From positions 1-10,951 of the forward strand of contig JAIPFN010000198.1 in the NCBI GenBank assembly GCA_021736615.1: a stretch of 10,951 nucleotides of DNA, written 5' to 3'. The notes under the pieces were generated by a model. The model had not been told where the DNA came from, did not search any database, and saw nothing but the letters and a program-made list of their open reading frames with translations. Made by a program: the position numbers and the translations under genes. Shown here piece by piece: positions 1 to 7,141 of the stretch (positions are counted from its first letter, which is position 1; each line of letters opens with the position of its first letter). Source of the stretch: Phycisphaerae bacterium. Its GTDB lineage: Bacteria; Planctomycetota; Phycisphaerae; Sedimentisphaerales; Anaerohalosphaeraceae.

Positions 1-1
1 C

Positions 2-1099
2 GGTGAGATCACTATCTGGGTTAACAGCCTTACTATGCTTAGCAAGAGTTTGCTTCAGCCGCCGGAGAAATTTCACGGGCTTACCGATGTTGATATGCGG
101 TACAGGCAGAGGTATGTTGATCTCTGGGCGAATCCGGAGGTTATGGGGACATTCAAGAAACGCAGTGCTATGATCGCGACTATTCGGCGGTTGCTTACTG
201 ATAAGGATTTCAATGAGGTTGAGACTCCTATGATGCAGTCTATCGCCGGCGGGGCGGCAGCGAAGCCTTTTATTACTCATCACAATGCTTTGGATATGCA
301 ATTGTTTCTGCGGATCGCGCCGGAGCTTTTCCTGAAACGGCTTTTGGTCGGCGGGATGGAAAAGGTTTTCGAGATCAACCGCAATTTCCGTAACGAGGGG
401 CTTAGCACAAGGCATAATCCTGAGTTTACGATGATGGAGCTTTACCAGGCGTATGCCGATTACAATGTTATGATGGATATTACCGAAGAGATCACGTGCA
501 CGCTGATTGAAGAGCATTGCGAAGGCGAACAAATTGAGTTTGGTGAGATGACGGTTAACTATGCACGGCCTTGGCGGAGGGCGAAGTATGCCGATCTGCT
601 GAAGGAACATGCCGGGTGTGATATTGATGATATTGCCGCTGTTCGGGCCAAGGCGAGAGAGCTTGGGTTTAAAGAGGCGGATATGGATGACGCGGTCGTG
701 ATCAATGAGGTTTTCGAAGAGACGGTAGAGGATAATTTGATCGATCCTACGTTTGTTATCGATTACCCGGCGGCGCTTTGTCCGTTGACCAGGCGGAGCA
801 AGAGCGATCCGAATTATGCCGAGCGGTTTGAGCTGTTTATTGCCAAGATGGAGATCGCCAACGCTTATACCGAGCTTAATGACCCGGCTGTGCAGGAAGC
901 GAACTTTAAAGAACAACTTCGCGGGCAGGATGAGACGATGGCGACGATGGATGAAGATTTTATTAACGCTTTGAAGTATGGTATGCCTCCGGCTGGCGGG
1001 CTTGGAGTCGGGATAGATCGGCTTGTTATGCTGCTGACCGGCGAGACGAGTATTCGTGATGTTGTTTTGTTCCCGCTGCTTAAGCCGCTTGGGAATTAA
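2..1099 (+). CDS. lysS: Lysyl-tRNA synthetase, class II (5'-truncated by window edge)
   Basis: This enzyme attaches lysine to tRNA-Lys in the cytoplasm, using ATP. The reading frame is open from base 2, and residues before the first ATG at 35 (GEITIWVNSLT) already match the family, so the gene starts upstream and ATG 35 is not its start. The 365 visible residues cover the end of the N-terminal anticodon-binding domain and the whole catalytic domain; about 140 residues are missing by comparison with the roughly 505-residue family length. Visible landmarks are KFHGLTDVDMRYRQRYVDLW, the motif 1 region ending in ETPMMQ, motif 2 (FEINRNFRNEG followed by RHNPEFTMMELYQAYADY), and motif 3 (GLGVGIDRLVMLLTG). 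The frame is intact to TAA 1097-1099. That stop codon lies at the start of a 51-bp repeat. From memory, lysS beside lol permease genes is seen in several phyla, which fits the next genes. Confidence 0.97.
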   Translation, partial: GEITIWVNSLTMLSKSLLQPPEKFHGLTDVDMRYRQRYVDLWANPEVMGTFKKRSAMIATIRRLLTDKDFNEVETPMMQSIAGGAAAKPFITHHNALDMQLFLRIAPELFLKRLLVGGMEKVFEINRNFRNEGLSTRHNPEFTMMELYQAYADYNVMMDITEEITCTLIEEHCEGEQIEFGEMTVNYARPWRRAKYADLLKEHAGCDIDDIAAVRAKARELGFKEADMDDAVVINEVFEETVEDNLIDPTFVIDYPAALCPLTRRSKSDPNYAERFELFIAKMEIANAYTELNDPAVQEANFKEQLRGQDETMATMDEDFINALKYGMPPAGGLGVGIDRLVMLLTGETSIRDVVLFPLLKPLGN

Positions 1100-1148
1100 T
1101 TACGAATTACGAATGACGAATTACGAATTTTGGATTCGCCTTCGGCGA
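1098..1148 (+). repeat. 51-bp AATTACG-heptad/hairpin repeat, copy A
   Basis: Four heptads of AATTACG (the third is AATGACG) are followed by a 23-base tail ending in a perfect 5-bp hairpin: TCGCC at 1136-1140, loop TTC, GGCGA at 1144-1148. It aligns without gaps to copies at 2696-2746 and 5005-5055, with about 46 of 51 identities to each. Its first two bases are the last two of the lysS stop codon. Confidence 0.85.
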
Positions 1149-1227
1149 TGTTGAATTATATAGGCGAAGCTTGTTTTGTTGGGTTTTGCTTGCGACTTTT
1201 GTTGAGGCTATTCTGTTTTCCTTTTTG

Positions 1228-1254
1228 CCACAGAGGGCACAGAGGACCACAGAG
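1228..1254 (+). repeat. CACAGAGG short-period repeat
   Basis: The word CACAGAG(G) occurs three times at 9- and 10-base spacing in the lysS-permease spacer, between two T-rich stretches. I recall similar CACAGAGG tracts in spacers of many environmental bacterial genomes. No open frame across it looks like a real protein. Confidence 0.7.
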
Positions 1255-1311
1255 AAAAAAGAGGGATGGTTTTGAGGTTTTTGGCGTTAATTTTGTTTTG
1301 GAGTTTGATCG

Positions 1312-1327
1312 GGGAGCTCGCGCTCCC
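1312..1327. repeat. Palindromic hairpin GGGAGC/GCTCCC
   Basis: A 6-bp perfect inverted repeat, GGGAGC at 1312-1317 and GCTCCC at 1322-1327 with loop TCGC, lies 45 bases before the first permease. The next bases (GCGCTTTTAGGCGTTTTTTTAA) contain T-runs. It could be a terminator for lysS or a dispersed palindromic element. The first T-run starts only about 3 bases past the stem. Confidence 0.5.
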
Positions 1328-1372
1328 GCGCTTTTAGGCGTTTTTTTAATGGATTGAAATTAGGACGTTTGC

Positions 1373-2665
1373 ATGAAGCATTTGAGTCTTTTTCTTTGTT
1401 TTAAATATCTTTGCAGGAAGAAGATCGTTCTGCTTAGCATCGCTTCTGTTGCGATGTGCTGCGGGCTGCTTATTGTTGTGTCCAGTCTGTTTTCGGGGTT
1501 TATCGATGCTGTCGAGGGCAGTGCGGTCGAGAGTATGGGCGATGTTATTGTCGAGGCTCCGAAGGGGGCGAGGATTCCTGATTATGACGAACTTATCGCA
1601 GAACTTGAAAAGCTCGATATTGTAGAGGCGGCGACGGCGGTGCTTTCCAGTAACGGGGGGCTTTTGTTTCTGGGCAAAGGCAATGTCCGGGCGGTTTATC
1701 TGTGGGGGATCGAAGTTAACAGGCGGGATAAGGTTGCGCCTTTTTCGAAATATCTTGTGACCGGCGGTACCGATATCGGTGATGATACAGACACCGGGTA
1801 TGTGGGGATCGGGGTTGTTGCAAAACCGGACGATGTTACCGATGAGTATGACTATGACAAGGTTAGAGAGTTTGTCGGCAGGAAGGTAGCGCTTACGACG
1901 GCTGTGAGGGGCAGCAATAAACCTAAACGAATAACTTTTAGTATCGCGGGCATATCCGAGAGCGGTATGTACGAGATCGACAGCAATTTCATATATCTGC
2001 CTATCGAAGAACTTACCCAACAGCTTTATCCTGACAAGGGTAAAATCGCAGATATGATAAATATCAAACTGGCTGACGGCGTTGATGACGAGGCGGCGGT
2101 TGATTTGATACGCAGCGTGTGGCTTAAGTTCGGCAATGAAAAGGATTTGTACTGGGCGGCGCTTGGTGAAGTTGAGACTTCACGTTCCAAGCAAGCAAGG
2201 CTTATCGTAGAGTATCGCAAGCAAATGTGGATGCTGATGGTTATCTTCGGGATCGTAAGCGGCGGGGTTATCCTTCTTATCTTCTGTATATTCTACCTGA
2301 TCGTAATGACAAAGATCAAAGATATTGCCATTATAAAAAGCTGCGGACTTGGGTCGTCCGGGGTTGCGATTTTGTTTGTGTTCTTCGGACTAGTAGTGGG
2401 TGTGGCCGGTTCGGCGCTCGGGATACTGGTCGGGTGGGTGATAACTGTTAATATTAACCTGGTTGAGGCGTGGGTGAGTTCTGCGCTTGGGCTGAAGCTC
2501 TGGAAGAGCAGTACTTATATGTTCAGCAGGATACCGGATGTGGTGTACTGGGATTATGTTTACTGGATCGCAGGAGCGGCGATACTGGCGGCGGCGGTGG
2601 GAGCGTTGGTTCCTGCAATAGCGGCGTCTAGGGTGCGGCCGGTACGGATACTGCGATATGAATAG
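1373..2665 (+). CDS. LolC/LolE-like ABC transporter permease (FtsX family), first copy
   Basis: An inner-membrane permease of the FtsX/MacB superfamily, 430 residues, close to the roughly 400-415 of LolC and LolE. A short cytoplasmic N-terminus is followed by transmembrane segment 1 (about residues 18-43), a large periplasmic domain (about 44-280), and three more membrane segments (about 286-312, 328-358 and 393-420). The cytoplasmic coupling loop KIKDIAIIKSCGLGSS (from about residue 314) and the C-terminus PAIAASRVRPVRILRYE are typical of LolC/E. Start ATG 1373 has AGGA at 1362-1365, 7 bases upstream. With the second permease and the ATPase it probably forms a heterodimeric LolCDE-type complex that extracts lipoproteins from the inner membrane towards the outer membrane. 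I cannot tell LolC from LolE from sequence alone, and another MacB-like export role remains possible. Confidence 0.88.
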   Translation: MKHLSLFLCFKYLCRKKIVLLSIASVAMCCGLLIVVSSLFSGFIDAVEGSAVESMGDVIVEAPKGARIPDYDELIAELEKLDIVEAATAVLSSNGGLLFLGKGNVRAVYLWGIEVNRRDKVAPFSKYLVTGGTDIGDDTDTGYVGIGVVAKPDDVTDEYDYDKVREFVGRKVALTTAVRGSNKPKRITFSIAGISESGMYEIDSNFIYLPIEELTQQLYPDKGKIADMINIKLADGVDDEAAVDLIRSVWLKFGNEKDLYWAALGEVETSRSKQARLIVEYRKQMWMLMVIFGIVSGGVILLIFCIFYLIVMTKIKDIAIIKSCGLGSSGVAILFVFFGLVVGVAGSALGILVGWVITVNINLVEAWVSSALGLKLWKSSTYMFSRIPDVVYWDYVYWIAGAAILAAAVGALVPAIAASRVRPVRILRYE

Positions 2666-2669
2666 CTAG

Positions 2670-2695
2670 TCAAACTGACCTATTGGCCAGTTTGA
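2670..2695. terminator. Stem-loop after first permease gene (weak terminator or processing site)
   Basis: TCAAACTG at 2670-2677 pairs perfectly with CAGTTTGA at 2688-2695. Inside, after one mismatch, CC pairs with GG around a TATT loop. It begins 4 bases after the stop codon. No T-run follows; the 51-bp repeat copy B begins at the next base. It is therefore more likely an RNA stability or processing hairpin than a strong intrinsic terminator. Confidence 0.45.
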
Positions 2696-2746
2696 AATTA
2701 CGAATTACTAATTACGAATTACGAATTGAGGATTCTCCTTCGGCGA
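2696..2746 (+). repeat. 51-bp AATTACG-heptad/hairpin repeat, copy B
   Basis: Four heptads (the second is AATTACT) are followed by the tail GAGGATTCTCCTTCGGCGA. It differs from copy C (5005-5055) at only two positions. In this copy one stem base pair of the terminal hairpin is lost (T opposite C). Confidence 0.85.
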
Positions 2747-2758
2747 AACTATTTATTT

Positions 2759-2803
2759 GTTGGCTTGAAGCCAACATTACGGAAAGGCCGGCAGGATGCC
2801 GGC
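2759..2803. repeat. Paired hairpin element upstream of second permease
   Basis: There are two adjacent 7-bp perfect hairpins. The first is GTTGGCT (2759-2765), loop TGA, AGCCAAC (2769-2775). The second is GCCGGCA (2787-2793), loop GGA, TGCCGGC (2797-2803). The second ends 19 bases before the ATG at 2823, so the permease mRNA leader consists almost entirely of repeat DNA. The arrangement resembles REP-type palindromic elements; I cannot assign a family. Confidence 0.65.
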
Positions 2804-2822
2804 GGTACGGTAGCGGTTTTTT

Positions 2823-4172
2823 ATGTATAAACTTATGTTGGCAACGCGTTATTTTCTTAAGCGTCGGATCAGTGTTCTGGCGATAGCGGCTATTGCGCTT
2901 TGTGTTTTTATTGTTGTAGTTGTTATGAGCGTGATGGTCGGGCTTGTCAATGACTTCAAGAACAAGAACCATGATTATTCGGGCGATTGCGTTATCCATA
3001 GCCAGTCTATGGTCGGGTTTGCATATTACGAAGATTTTGTGAGCGAGCTGGAAGAGCAGGATTTTATTAGAGGTGTTTCGCCGGTTATCGATGGCTTCGG
3101 ATTGCTGAGGCGACCAAATACGGATGACAATATCGGCATTCAGATCAGAGGTGTCGATCCGGTTAAGCATTCTGAGGCTACGGGGTTTGGCGAAACATTG
3201 TATTTTCACAAAGATAATCCAAAGGATGCTTTTGTAAGCCTTATCAATCCGAATCTTCCCGGATCGGTTATCGGTATTTCGATCATATACCAGAGTGACT
3301 CAAATGGTGAATATAACCATTACACTACTCCGCCTGTTGAAGAGTTTGAGATTACGTGTTTTCCGCTTAACGCCAAGGGCGGGCTTGCTAAAGCCGGAGC
3401 AGATATTACGAATTCCAAGGCTTTTGCTTACAGTGACGATACGCATAGCGGGCTTGTTAAGGTCGATGGGGGGATGATCTATCTTCCGTTTGCCGAGACG
3501 CAGGAGATGTTCGAGATGGGCGGGCAGATCAAACGGATCAATTCGATCCGTATCAAATTTGCCAAAGGTGTAAGCGTCGATAAAGGGACCGCCAGGGTCG
3601 CGGCGATGTGGAAGAAGTATGTCGAGCGGAACAAGGATGAGACTTATGCTAATCTGTTTGATAATGTTTCGGTTGAGGACTGGTTCAGGTATAGGCGCGA
3701 GATAATCGCTGGCATGCAGAAGGAGCAGACGATGCTTACGATACTCTTTTCGATGCTGGGAGTGATTACGGTGTTCGTTATCTTTGTGGTGTTCTATATG
3801 ATCATCGGGCATAAGACCAGGGATATTGGGATCATGAAAAGCATTGGTGTTTCCAGCTGGTCGGTGGTGAGTATTTTTCTTCTGTTCGCCGGGATGGTAG
3901 GAATTGTCGGTTCTGCGATAGGAGCGACGGCGGGGTGTGCTGTCCTTTATAATATGAATGAAATCGAAGCGTGGGTTTTTAAGGTGTTTCATTGGCAGCC
4001 GTGGAACAGGGCGGTTTATGCCATCGGTGAGATTCCGCACGATATAGAGCCTGATGTTATCGCTGTTATTGTGCTTTGTGCTATCGGTGCTTCTTTGCTT
4101 GGAGCGTTTATGCCGGCTGTGCAGGCCGGGTTTAAGCGGCCCGTTGAGGTGCTTCAGGTTAATCAAGTTTGA
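2823..4172 (+). CDS. LolC/LolE-like ABC transporter permease (FtsX family), second copy
   Basis: The second FtsX-family permease has 449 residues and the same topology as the first. The N-terminus MYKLMLATRYFLKRR is typical of LolC/E. Transmembrane segment 1 spans about residues 16-41 (with SVMVGLVNDF), then comes a periplasmic domain of about 260 residues, and membrane segments at about 302-328, 342-372 and 405-430. The coupling loop HKTRDIGIMKSIGVSS begins at His330 and should contact the ATPase. It differs clearly from the first permease, so these are two subunits rather than a recent duplication, as expected for a LolC plus LolE pair. No good Shine-Dalgarno sequence precedes ATG 2823; the leader is a hairpin-rich repeat followed by a T-run. 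The next in-frame ATG (2835) would cut into the conserved N-terminal motif, so 2823 is preferred. Confidence 0.88.
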   Translation: MYKLMLATRYFLKRRISVLAIAAIALCVFIVVVVMSVMVGLVNDFKNKNHDYSGDCVIHSQSMVGFAYYEDFVSELEEQDFIRGVSPVIDGFGLLRRPNTDDNIGIQIRGVDPVKHSEATGFGETLYFHKDNPKDAFVSLINPNLPGSVIGISIIYQSDSNGEYNHYTTPPVEEFEITCFPLNAKGGLAKAGADITNSKAFAYSDDTHSGLVKVDGGMIYLPFAETQEMFEMGGQIKRINSIRIKFAKGVSVDKGTARVAAMWKKYVERNKDETYANLFDNVSVEDWFRYRREIIAGMQKEQTMLTILFSMLGVITVFVIFVVFYMIIGHKTRDIGIMKSIGVSSWSVVSIFLLFAGMVGIVGSAIGATAGCAVLYNMNEIEAWVFKVFHWQPWNRAVYAIGEIPHDIEPDVIAVIVLCAIGASLLGAFMPAVQAGFKRPVEVLQVNQV

Positions 4173-4205
4173 TGGTGATGCGTGTGTATTAAAGCGTGGT
4201 TTATA

Positions 4206-4232
4206 ACCATGAAGGACATGAAGAGCATGAAG
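4206..4232 (+). repeat. ATGAAG 9-base-period repeat
   Basis: ATGAAG occurs three times at exactly 9-base spacing (4209, 4218, 4227), separated by GAC and AGC, in the spacer between the second permease and the ATPase. The 9-base period resembles that of the CACAGAGG tract at 1228-1254, but the word is unrelated. Confidence 0.65.
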
Positions 4233-4243
4233 AAAAAAAGAGT

Positions 4244-4277
4244 TAAAAGATAAAAGTTTGAAAACTAAAAGATAAAA
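4244..4277 (+). repeat. Direct repeat TAAAAGATAAAA
   Basis: The 12-base word TAAAAGATAAAA occurs at 4244-4255 and 4266-4277, separated by GTTTGAAAAC. It forms the A-rich end of the spacer before the lolD-like gene. A loosely similar tract in the opposite sense (TAGTCTTTAGTC, T-rich) lies at 7494-7530. Confidence 0.5.
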
Positions 4278-4319
4278 AGGAAACCGCTTTTGGCGGGGAC
4301 TATTATTTGGAGTATTACT

Positions 4320-5006
4320 GTGATACTTAAAGGTATTGGTTTACAAAAGTCTTATAAGATGGGGCAGACTAAGCTCGATGTTTTGCGCGGGCTTGATGTT
4401 TCTATTAAGGAAGGTGAGTTTGTCGCTATCATCGGGGCGTCCGGCAGCGGTAAGAGTACGCTTTTGCATCTGCTTGGGGCACTTGATAAACCGGATTCCG
4501 GTAGTATTGAGTTTCGGGGTAAGCCGATTTCGAGCTTTGGAAGCGGGCAGCTTAACGGGTTTCGGAATAAGACGGTAGGGTTTGTCTTTCAGTTCTATCA
4601 CCTGCTTGACGAATTGAATATTCTTGAGAATACTCTTTTGCCCGCGATGGCCGGAAGTAACAGCATTGGGTGGTTTTCGAGGCAAAAAACGGCGAATAAA
4701 CGGGCAATATCGCTGCTTGAACGGATGGGGCTTGGCGAGCGATTAAAGCATAAAGCATATCAGCTTTCCGGCGGTGAGAGGCAGAGGGTGGCTATCGCGC
4801 GGGCTTTGATGAACGAACCTGAGCTTCTTTTAGCCGATGAACCGACAGGAAACCTTGACTCTGAGACAGGAAATGGTATCCTAGAGGCGTTAGAAGAGTT
4901 CCATCGGGCCGGGCAGACGATAGTTATGGTCACGCACGATAGCCGGATCGCCGACAGGGCCGACAGGATTATTCGCCTGCTCGATGGAAAAATTGAGAAG
5001 AGCTAA
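4320..5006 (+). CDS. lolD: LolD-type ABC transporter ATP-binding protein
   Basis: This is the cytoplasmic ATPase that powers the two permeases. I place the start at GTG 4320 because GGAG (4309-4312) lies 7 bases upstream and the protein then begins VILKGIGLQKSY, as the family does. An in-frame TTG at 4290 would add ten unlikely residues. The 228 residues match LolD length. Motifs, numbered from GTG: Walker A GASGSGKST 39-47; Q-loop Gln91 in FVFQFYHLL, a LolD-like context; signature LSGGERQRVAIARAL from 149; Walker B LLLADE 169-174; D-loop GNLD 177-180; switch His206 in MVTHD. All catalytic residues are intact. The permease-permease-ATPase order in one orientation supports a single complex, although the spacers of 157 and 147 bases are wide for an operon and are filled with repeats. 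The stop codon TAA overlaps a 51-bp repeat. Confidence 0.93.
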   Translation: MILKGIGLQKSYKMGQTKLDVLRGLDVSIKEGEFVAIIGASGSGKSTLLHLLGALDKPDSGSIEFRGKPISSFGSGQLNGFRNKTVGFVFQFYHLLDELNILENTLLPAMAGSNSIGWFSRQKTANKRAISLLERMGLGERLKHKAYQLSGGERQRVAIARALMNEPELLLADEPTGNLDSETGNGILEALEEFHRAGQTIVMVTHDSRIADRADRIIRLLDGKIEKS

Positions 5007-5055
5007 TTACGAATTACTAATTACGAATTACGAATTGAGGATTCGCTTTCGGCGA
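5005..5055 (+). repeat. 51-bp AATTACG-heptad/hairpin repeat, copy C
   Basis: It has the same architecture as copies A and B and differs from B at 2 of 51 positions. In the hairpin (TCGCT, loop TTC, GGCGA) the C-to-T change gives a G-U wobble, so pairing survives in RNA. The first two bases are the last two of the lolD stop codon. Confidence 0.85.
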
Positions 5056-5081
5056 GTCTGTTTAATTTGGGAAAAAAGATT

Positions 5082-5933
5082 ATGAAAATCTGGATGGATG
5101 ATCGGCTGGTTGATGAGGCTGATGCTAAGGTTTCTGTTTTTGATCACGGTTTGCTTTATGGCGACGGTGTGTTCGAAGGTATCCGCGTCTATGGGGGTAA
5201 GATATTCGAACTTGAGGCCCATCTTAAGCGGCTTTATGAGTCGGCCAGGGTTATTCGTCTTGAAATTGGGATGGATGTTAAAGACCTTGCCGCTGCGACG
5301 GAAAAGACGGTTGCGGCTAACGGGATCGATGACGGTTATATTCGGTTAGTGATCACTCGTGGGATCGGCGATCTTGGGCTTAACCCGCTGATCTGCGAAA
5401 ATCCCAGGGTGATTATTATTGCCGCCAGTATCCAGTTGTATCCTGCTGAACTTTATGCAAAGGGGCTTAAGGTAGTAAGTGTTTCGACGATTCGTTGTCA
5501 TCCGCTTGCGCTTGCTCCGCAGGTTAAGAGCCTTAACTACCTGAATAATATAATGGCGAAAGTCGAGTCGATAGACCATGGTGCCGATGAGGCTATTATG
5601 TATAACCACCTTGGGTATGTTGCCGAAGCTTCTGCCGATAATGTTTTTATCGTTAAAGACGGCGTTGTAAAGACCCCGCCGACCGAGGCCGGTTCGCTTG
5701 GCGGTATCACACGCGGAGTGGTTATTCGTCTTGCCCGGGAAATGGGGTATGAAGTTGTCGAGCAGAATCTTACCCGGGTCGATCTTTATGTAAGCGATGA
5801 GTTTTTTATGACCGGTACGGCGGCGGAGGTGATAGCTATTGTCGGTATCGACGGCAGGGTGGTCGGAGACGGAAAACCAGGTGAAATAACCGAAATTATT
5901 AGAAAGAAATTTTTTGAATATGCCCGCTCCTGA
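5082..5933 (+). CDS. ilvE: Branched-chain amino acid aminotransferase (PLP fold type IV)
   Basis: This PLP enzyme exchanges the amino group between glutamate and the keto acids of leucine, isoleucine and valine, the last step of their synthesis, in the cytoplasm. I chose ATG 5082 because the conserved N-terminus MKIWMDDRLVDE begins there; an in-frame TTG at 5067 adds only five residues. The 283 residues fit the class. Visible marks are DHGLLYGDGVFEG (21-33), the PLP lysine Lys149 in VKSLNYLNN, Glu182 in the cofactor region EASADNVFIVKDG, and the phosphate-binding segment LGGITRG. The N-terminal pattern resembles archaeal-type IlvE more than the longer E. coli form. D-amino-acid aminotransferase or aminodeoxychorismate lyase belong to the same fold and are less likely alternatives. 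A weak GGGA lies 9 bases before the start. The 3' end overlaps the next gene by 14 bases, implying coupled translation. Confidence 0.9.
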   Translation: MKIWMDDRLVDEADAKVSVFDHGLLYGDGVFEGIRVYGGKIFELEAHLKRLYESARVIRLEIGMDVKDLAAATEKTVAANGIDDGYIRLVITRGIGDLGLNPLICENPRVIIIAASIQLYPAELYAKGLKVVSVSTIRCHPLALAPQVKSLNYLNNIMAKVESIDHGADEAIMYNHLGYVAEASADNVFIVKDGVVKTPPTEAGSLGGITRGVVIRLAREMGYEVVEQNLTRVDLYVSDEFFMTGTAAEVIAIVGIDGRVVGDGKPGEITEIIRKKFFEYARS

Positions 5934-6936
5934 AGACAAAAAGAACTTATCTCATAAGGCACTAAAGAGTGACTTTGCGGGCAGGTTTGACGCGATATCG
6001 GATCGTCTCGAAGCAGTAAAAGAATTTATCGCCAGGCAGTTGGTCTCCGGGAGCGAATCGGTGGACCGGCGTCTTGAGCATGTGGCTTTGACGACGGGGA
6101 AGATGGTTCGTCCGGCGTTGGTGCTGCTTTGCGGAAAGTGCTGCGGCGGGGCGGGCGATCTGCATGTTGAGATCGCTTCGATAATCGAGATGGTTCATTT
6201 GGCGACGCTGCTGCATGACGATGTTATCGATCATGCCGACAGCCGCAGAAGTGTTGAGACGGCAAACTCGAAATGGGGTAATGAGTCGGCGGTTTTGCTT
6301 GGGGATTTTGTGTTGAGTAAGGCTTTTGCTATGTCGTCGCGGCTTGACGATAGTCGTATATCGAGTGTGCTAGCAGATACGGCGATCCGGATATGTGCCG
6401 GTGAGCTTGAGCAGAATGCGCAGCGGGATAACTGGCGATTGAGCGAGAAGGAATATTTCGAGATCATAGAGGCGAAGACTGCTTCGCTTTTTGGAATCAG
6501 TTGTCAGTTGGGTGCAATTGCTGCCGGGGCGGACGAAAAAACAATAAAGGCCTTTTACGATTTTGGGATTTGTCTTGGTATGGCTTTTCAGATTGCCGAC
6601 GATCTTATCGATATTACGGGATTGGAACAGGGCGAAGGTAAGACGCTTGGCAGAGATATCGCCGAGAGAAAACCTACGCTTCCGATGATATACCTGATCG
6701 GTACGCTTAATATCGGTGAAGCTGATCGGTTTTTTAAGGGGCTGTCGGCTGGCCAGATACCGGATAACTACGAGGAAATGCTGGACGGCTGCGGGAGCCT
6801 TGAGTATGCCAGTAAGGTTGCCAGGGATTATTGCGACAGGGCAATCGACTGTCTCGATGGCATTGACGATGGTGAGGCTAAGGTGTTGCTGGCGGATATT
6901 GTTCGGATCGTTAGGGATAGAGCTTTTAGCCGTTAG
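5920..6936 (+). CDS. ispB: Long-chain polyprenyl diphosphate synthase
   Basis: A trans-prenyltransferase that adds isopentenyl diphosphate units to an allylic starter, probably to make the side chain of respiratory quinones. ATG 5920 is preferred over TTG 5914 two codons upstream; either start overlaps ilvE. The 338 residues include the first aspartate-rich motif DDVID (100-104) in the context HLATLLHDDVIDHADSRR and the second, DDLID (227-231), in GMAFQIADDLID, with GRDIAERKPTLPMIYL following. Small residues Ala and Thr at the fifth and fourth positions before the first motif, where short-chain synthases often carry aromatic residues, suggest a long product (heptaprenyl to nonaprenyl). This chain-length reading is inference from known determinants. 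No Shine-Dalgarno sequence is evident, so translation probably depends on the upstream gene. The overlap with an amino acid gene gives no obvious pathway link. Confidence 0.9.
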   Translation: MPAPEDKKNLSHKALKSDFAGRFDAISDRLEAVKEFIARQLVSGSESVDRRLEHVALTTGKMVRPALVLLCGKCCGGAGDLHVEIASIIEMVHLATLLHDDVIDHADSRRSVETANSKWGNESAVLLGDFVLSKAFAMSSRLDDSRISSVLADTAIRICAGELEQNAQRDNWRLSEKEYFEIIEAKTASLFGISCQLGAIAAGADEKTIKAFYDFGICLGMAFQIADDLIDITGLEQGEGKTLGRDIAERKPTLPMIYLIGTLNIGEADRFFKGLSAGQIPDNYEEMLDGCGSLEYASKVARDYCDRAIDCLDGIDDGEAKVLLADIVRIVRDRAFSR

Positions 6937-6950
6937 CTGCAAATTGTTAG
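6926..6950 (+). repeat. TTAGC/GTTAG short-word tract across the polyprenyl synthase stop
   Basis: TTAGC occurs at 6926 and 6933, and GTTAG at 6932 and 6946. The second TTAGC contains the TAG stop codon (6934-6936). The tract resembles the TTAGCTG-type word repeats I recall from spacers of environmental genomes, but it is short and imperfect here. Confidence 0.35.
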
Positions 6951-7132
6951 TTTTGGTTAATGGGGGATTTTTGGTGGGGAAAAAGTTTTCTGTTCTTTTG
7001 TTTTTTTTCTGCCTAAGGTCTTATAATTTCCTTTTCCTGTTGGGGGGAATTGGTGTTTCGTGGAGGGATTTAATTTTGGTTTGGATATTTTGGGGGTTTC
7101 TTTGCTGCAGGGTTTATTTTTTTTTAGTTTTT
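6937..7132. other. G+T-rich spacer without a supported gene
   Basis: Between the polyprenyl synthase and the promoter of the small gene I see no convincing coding frame. The + strand is strongly biased: by hand count, about 78% of 6961-7140 is G or T, with only 14 C. G-runs of 4-6 occur at 6962, 6976, 7042 and 7092, and again at 7178 and 7193 beyond the promoter, separated by T-runs. A TATAAT at 7022-7027 has only a weak upstream partner (TTGTTT 6998-7003, spacer 18). Confidence 0.6.
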
Positions 7133-7141
7133 TGTTATAAT
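7133..7141 (+). promoter_or_regulatory. Extended -10 promoter of the small gene
   Basis: TGTTATAAT combines an extended TG element with a perfect TATAAT (7136-7141). No good -35 hexamer is seen at the usual distance, which an extended -10 can tolerate. Transcription would start near 7148, giving a leader of about 60 bases before ATG 7207. Confidence 0.5.

Noticed and set aside
1130..1357. Open frame of 75 residues on + between lysS and the first permease
   Set aside because: It is built from repeat DNA (51-bp tail, CACAGAGG tract, GGGAGC hairpin), has low-complexity content and no ribosome site.
1346..2020. Minus-strand open frame of 224 residues
   Set aside because: It lies antisense to the first permease and has no domain, ribosome site or sensible composition.
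2683..2886. Open frame beginning MASLKLRITNYELRI
   Set aside because: The NYELRI-type peptide is just the heptad repeat translated; the frame then runs into the second permease in another frame.
3300..4166. Long open frame of 288 residues on the minus strand
   Set aside because: It is fully antisense to the second permease, which has clear family motifs; the antisense protein is rich in His, Arg and Asn and has no recognisable domain.
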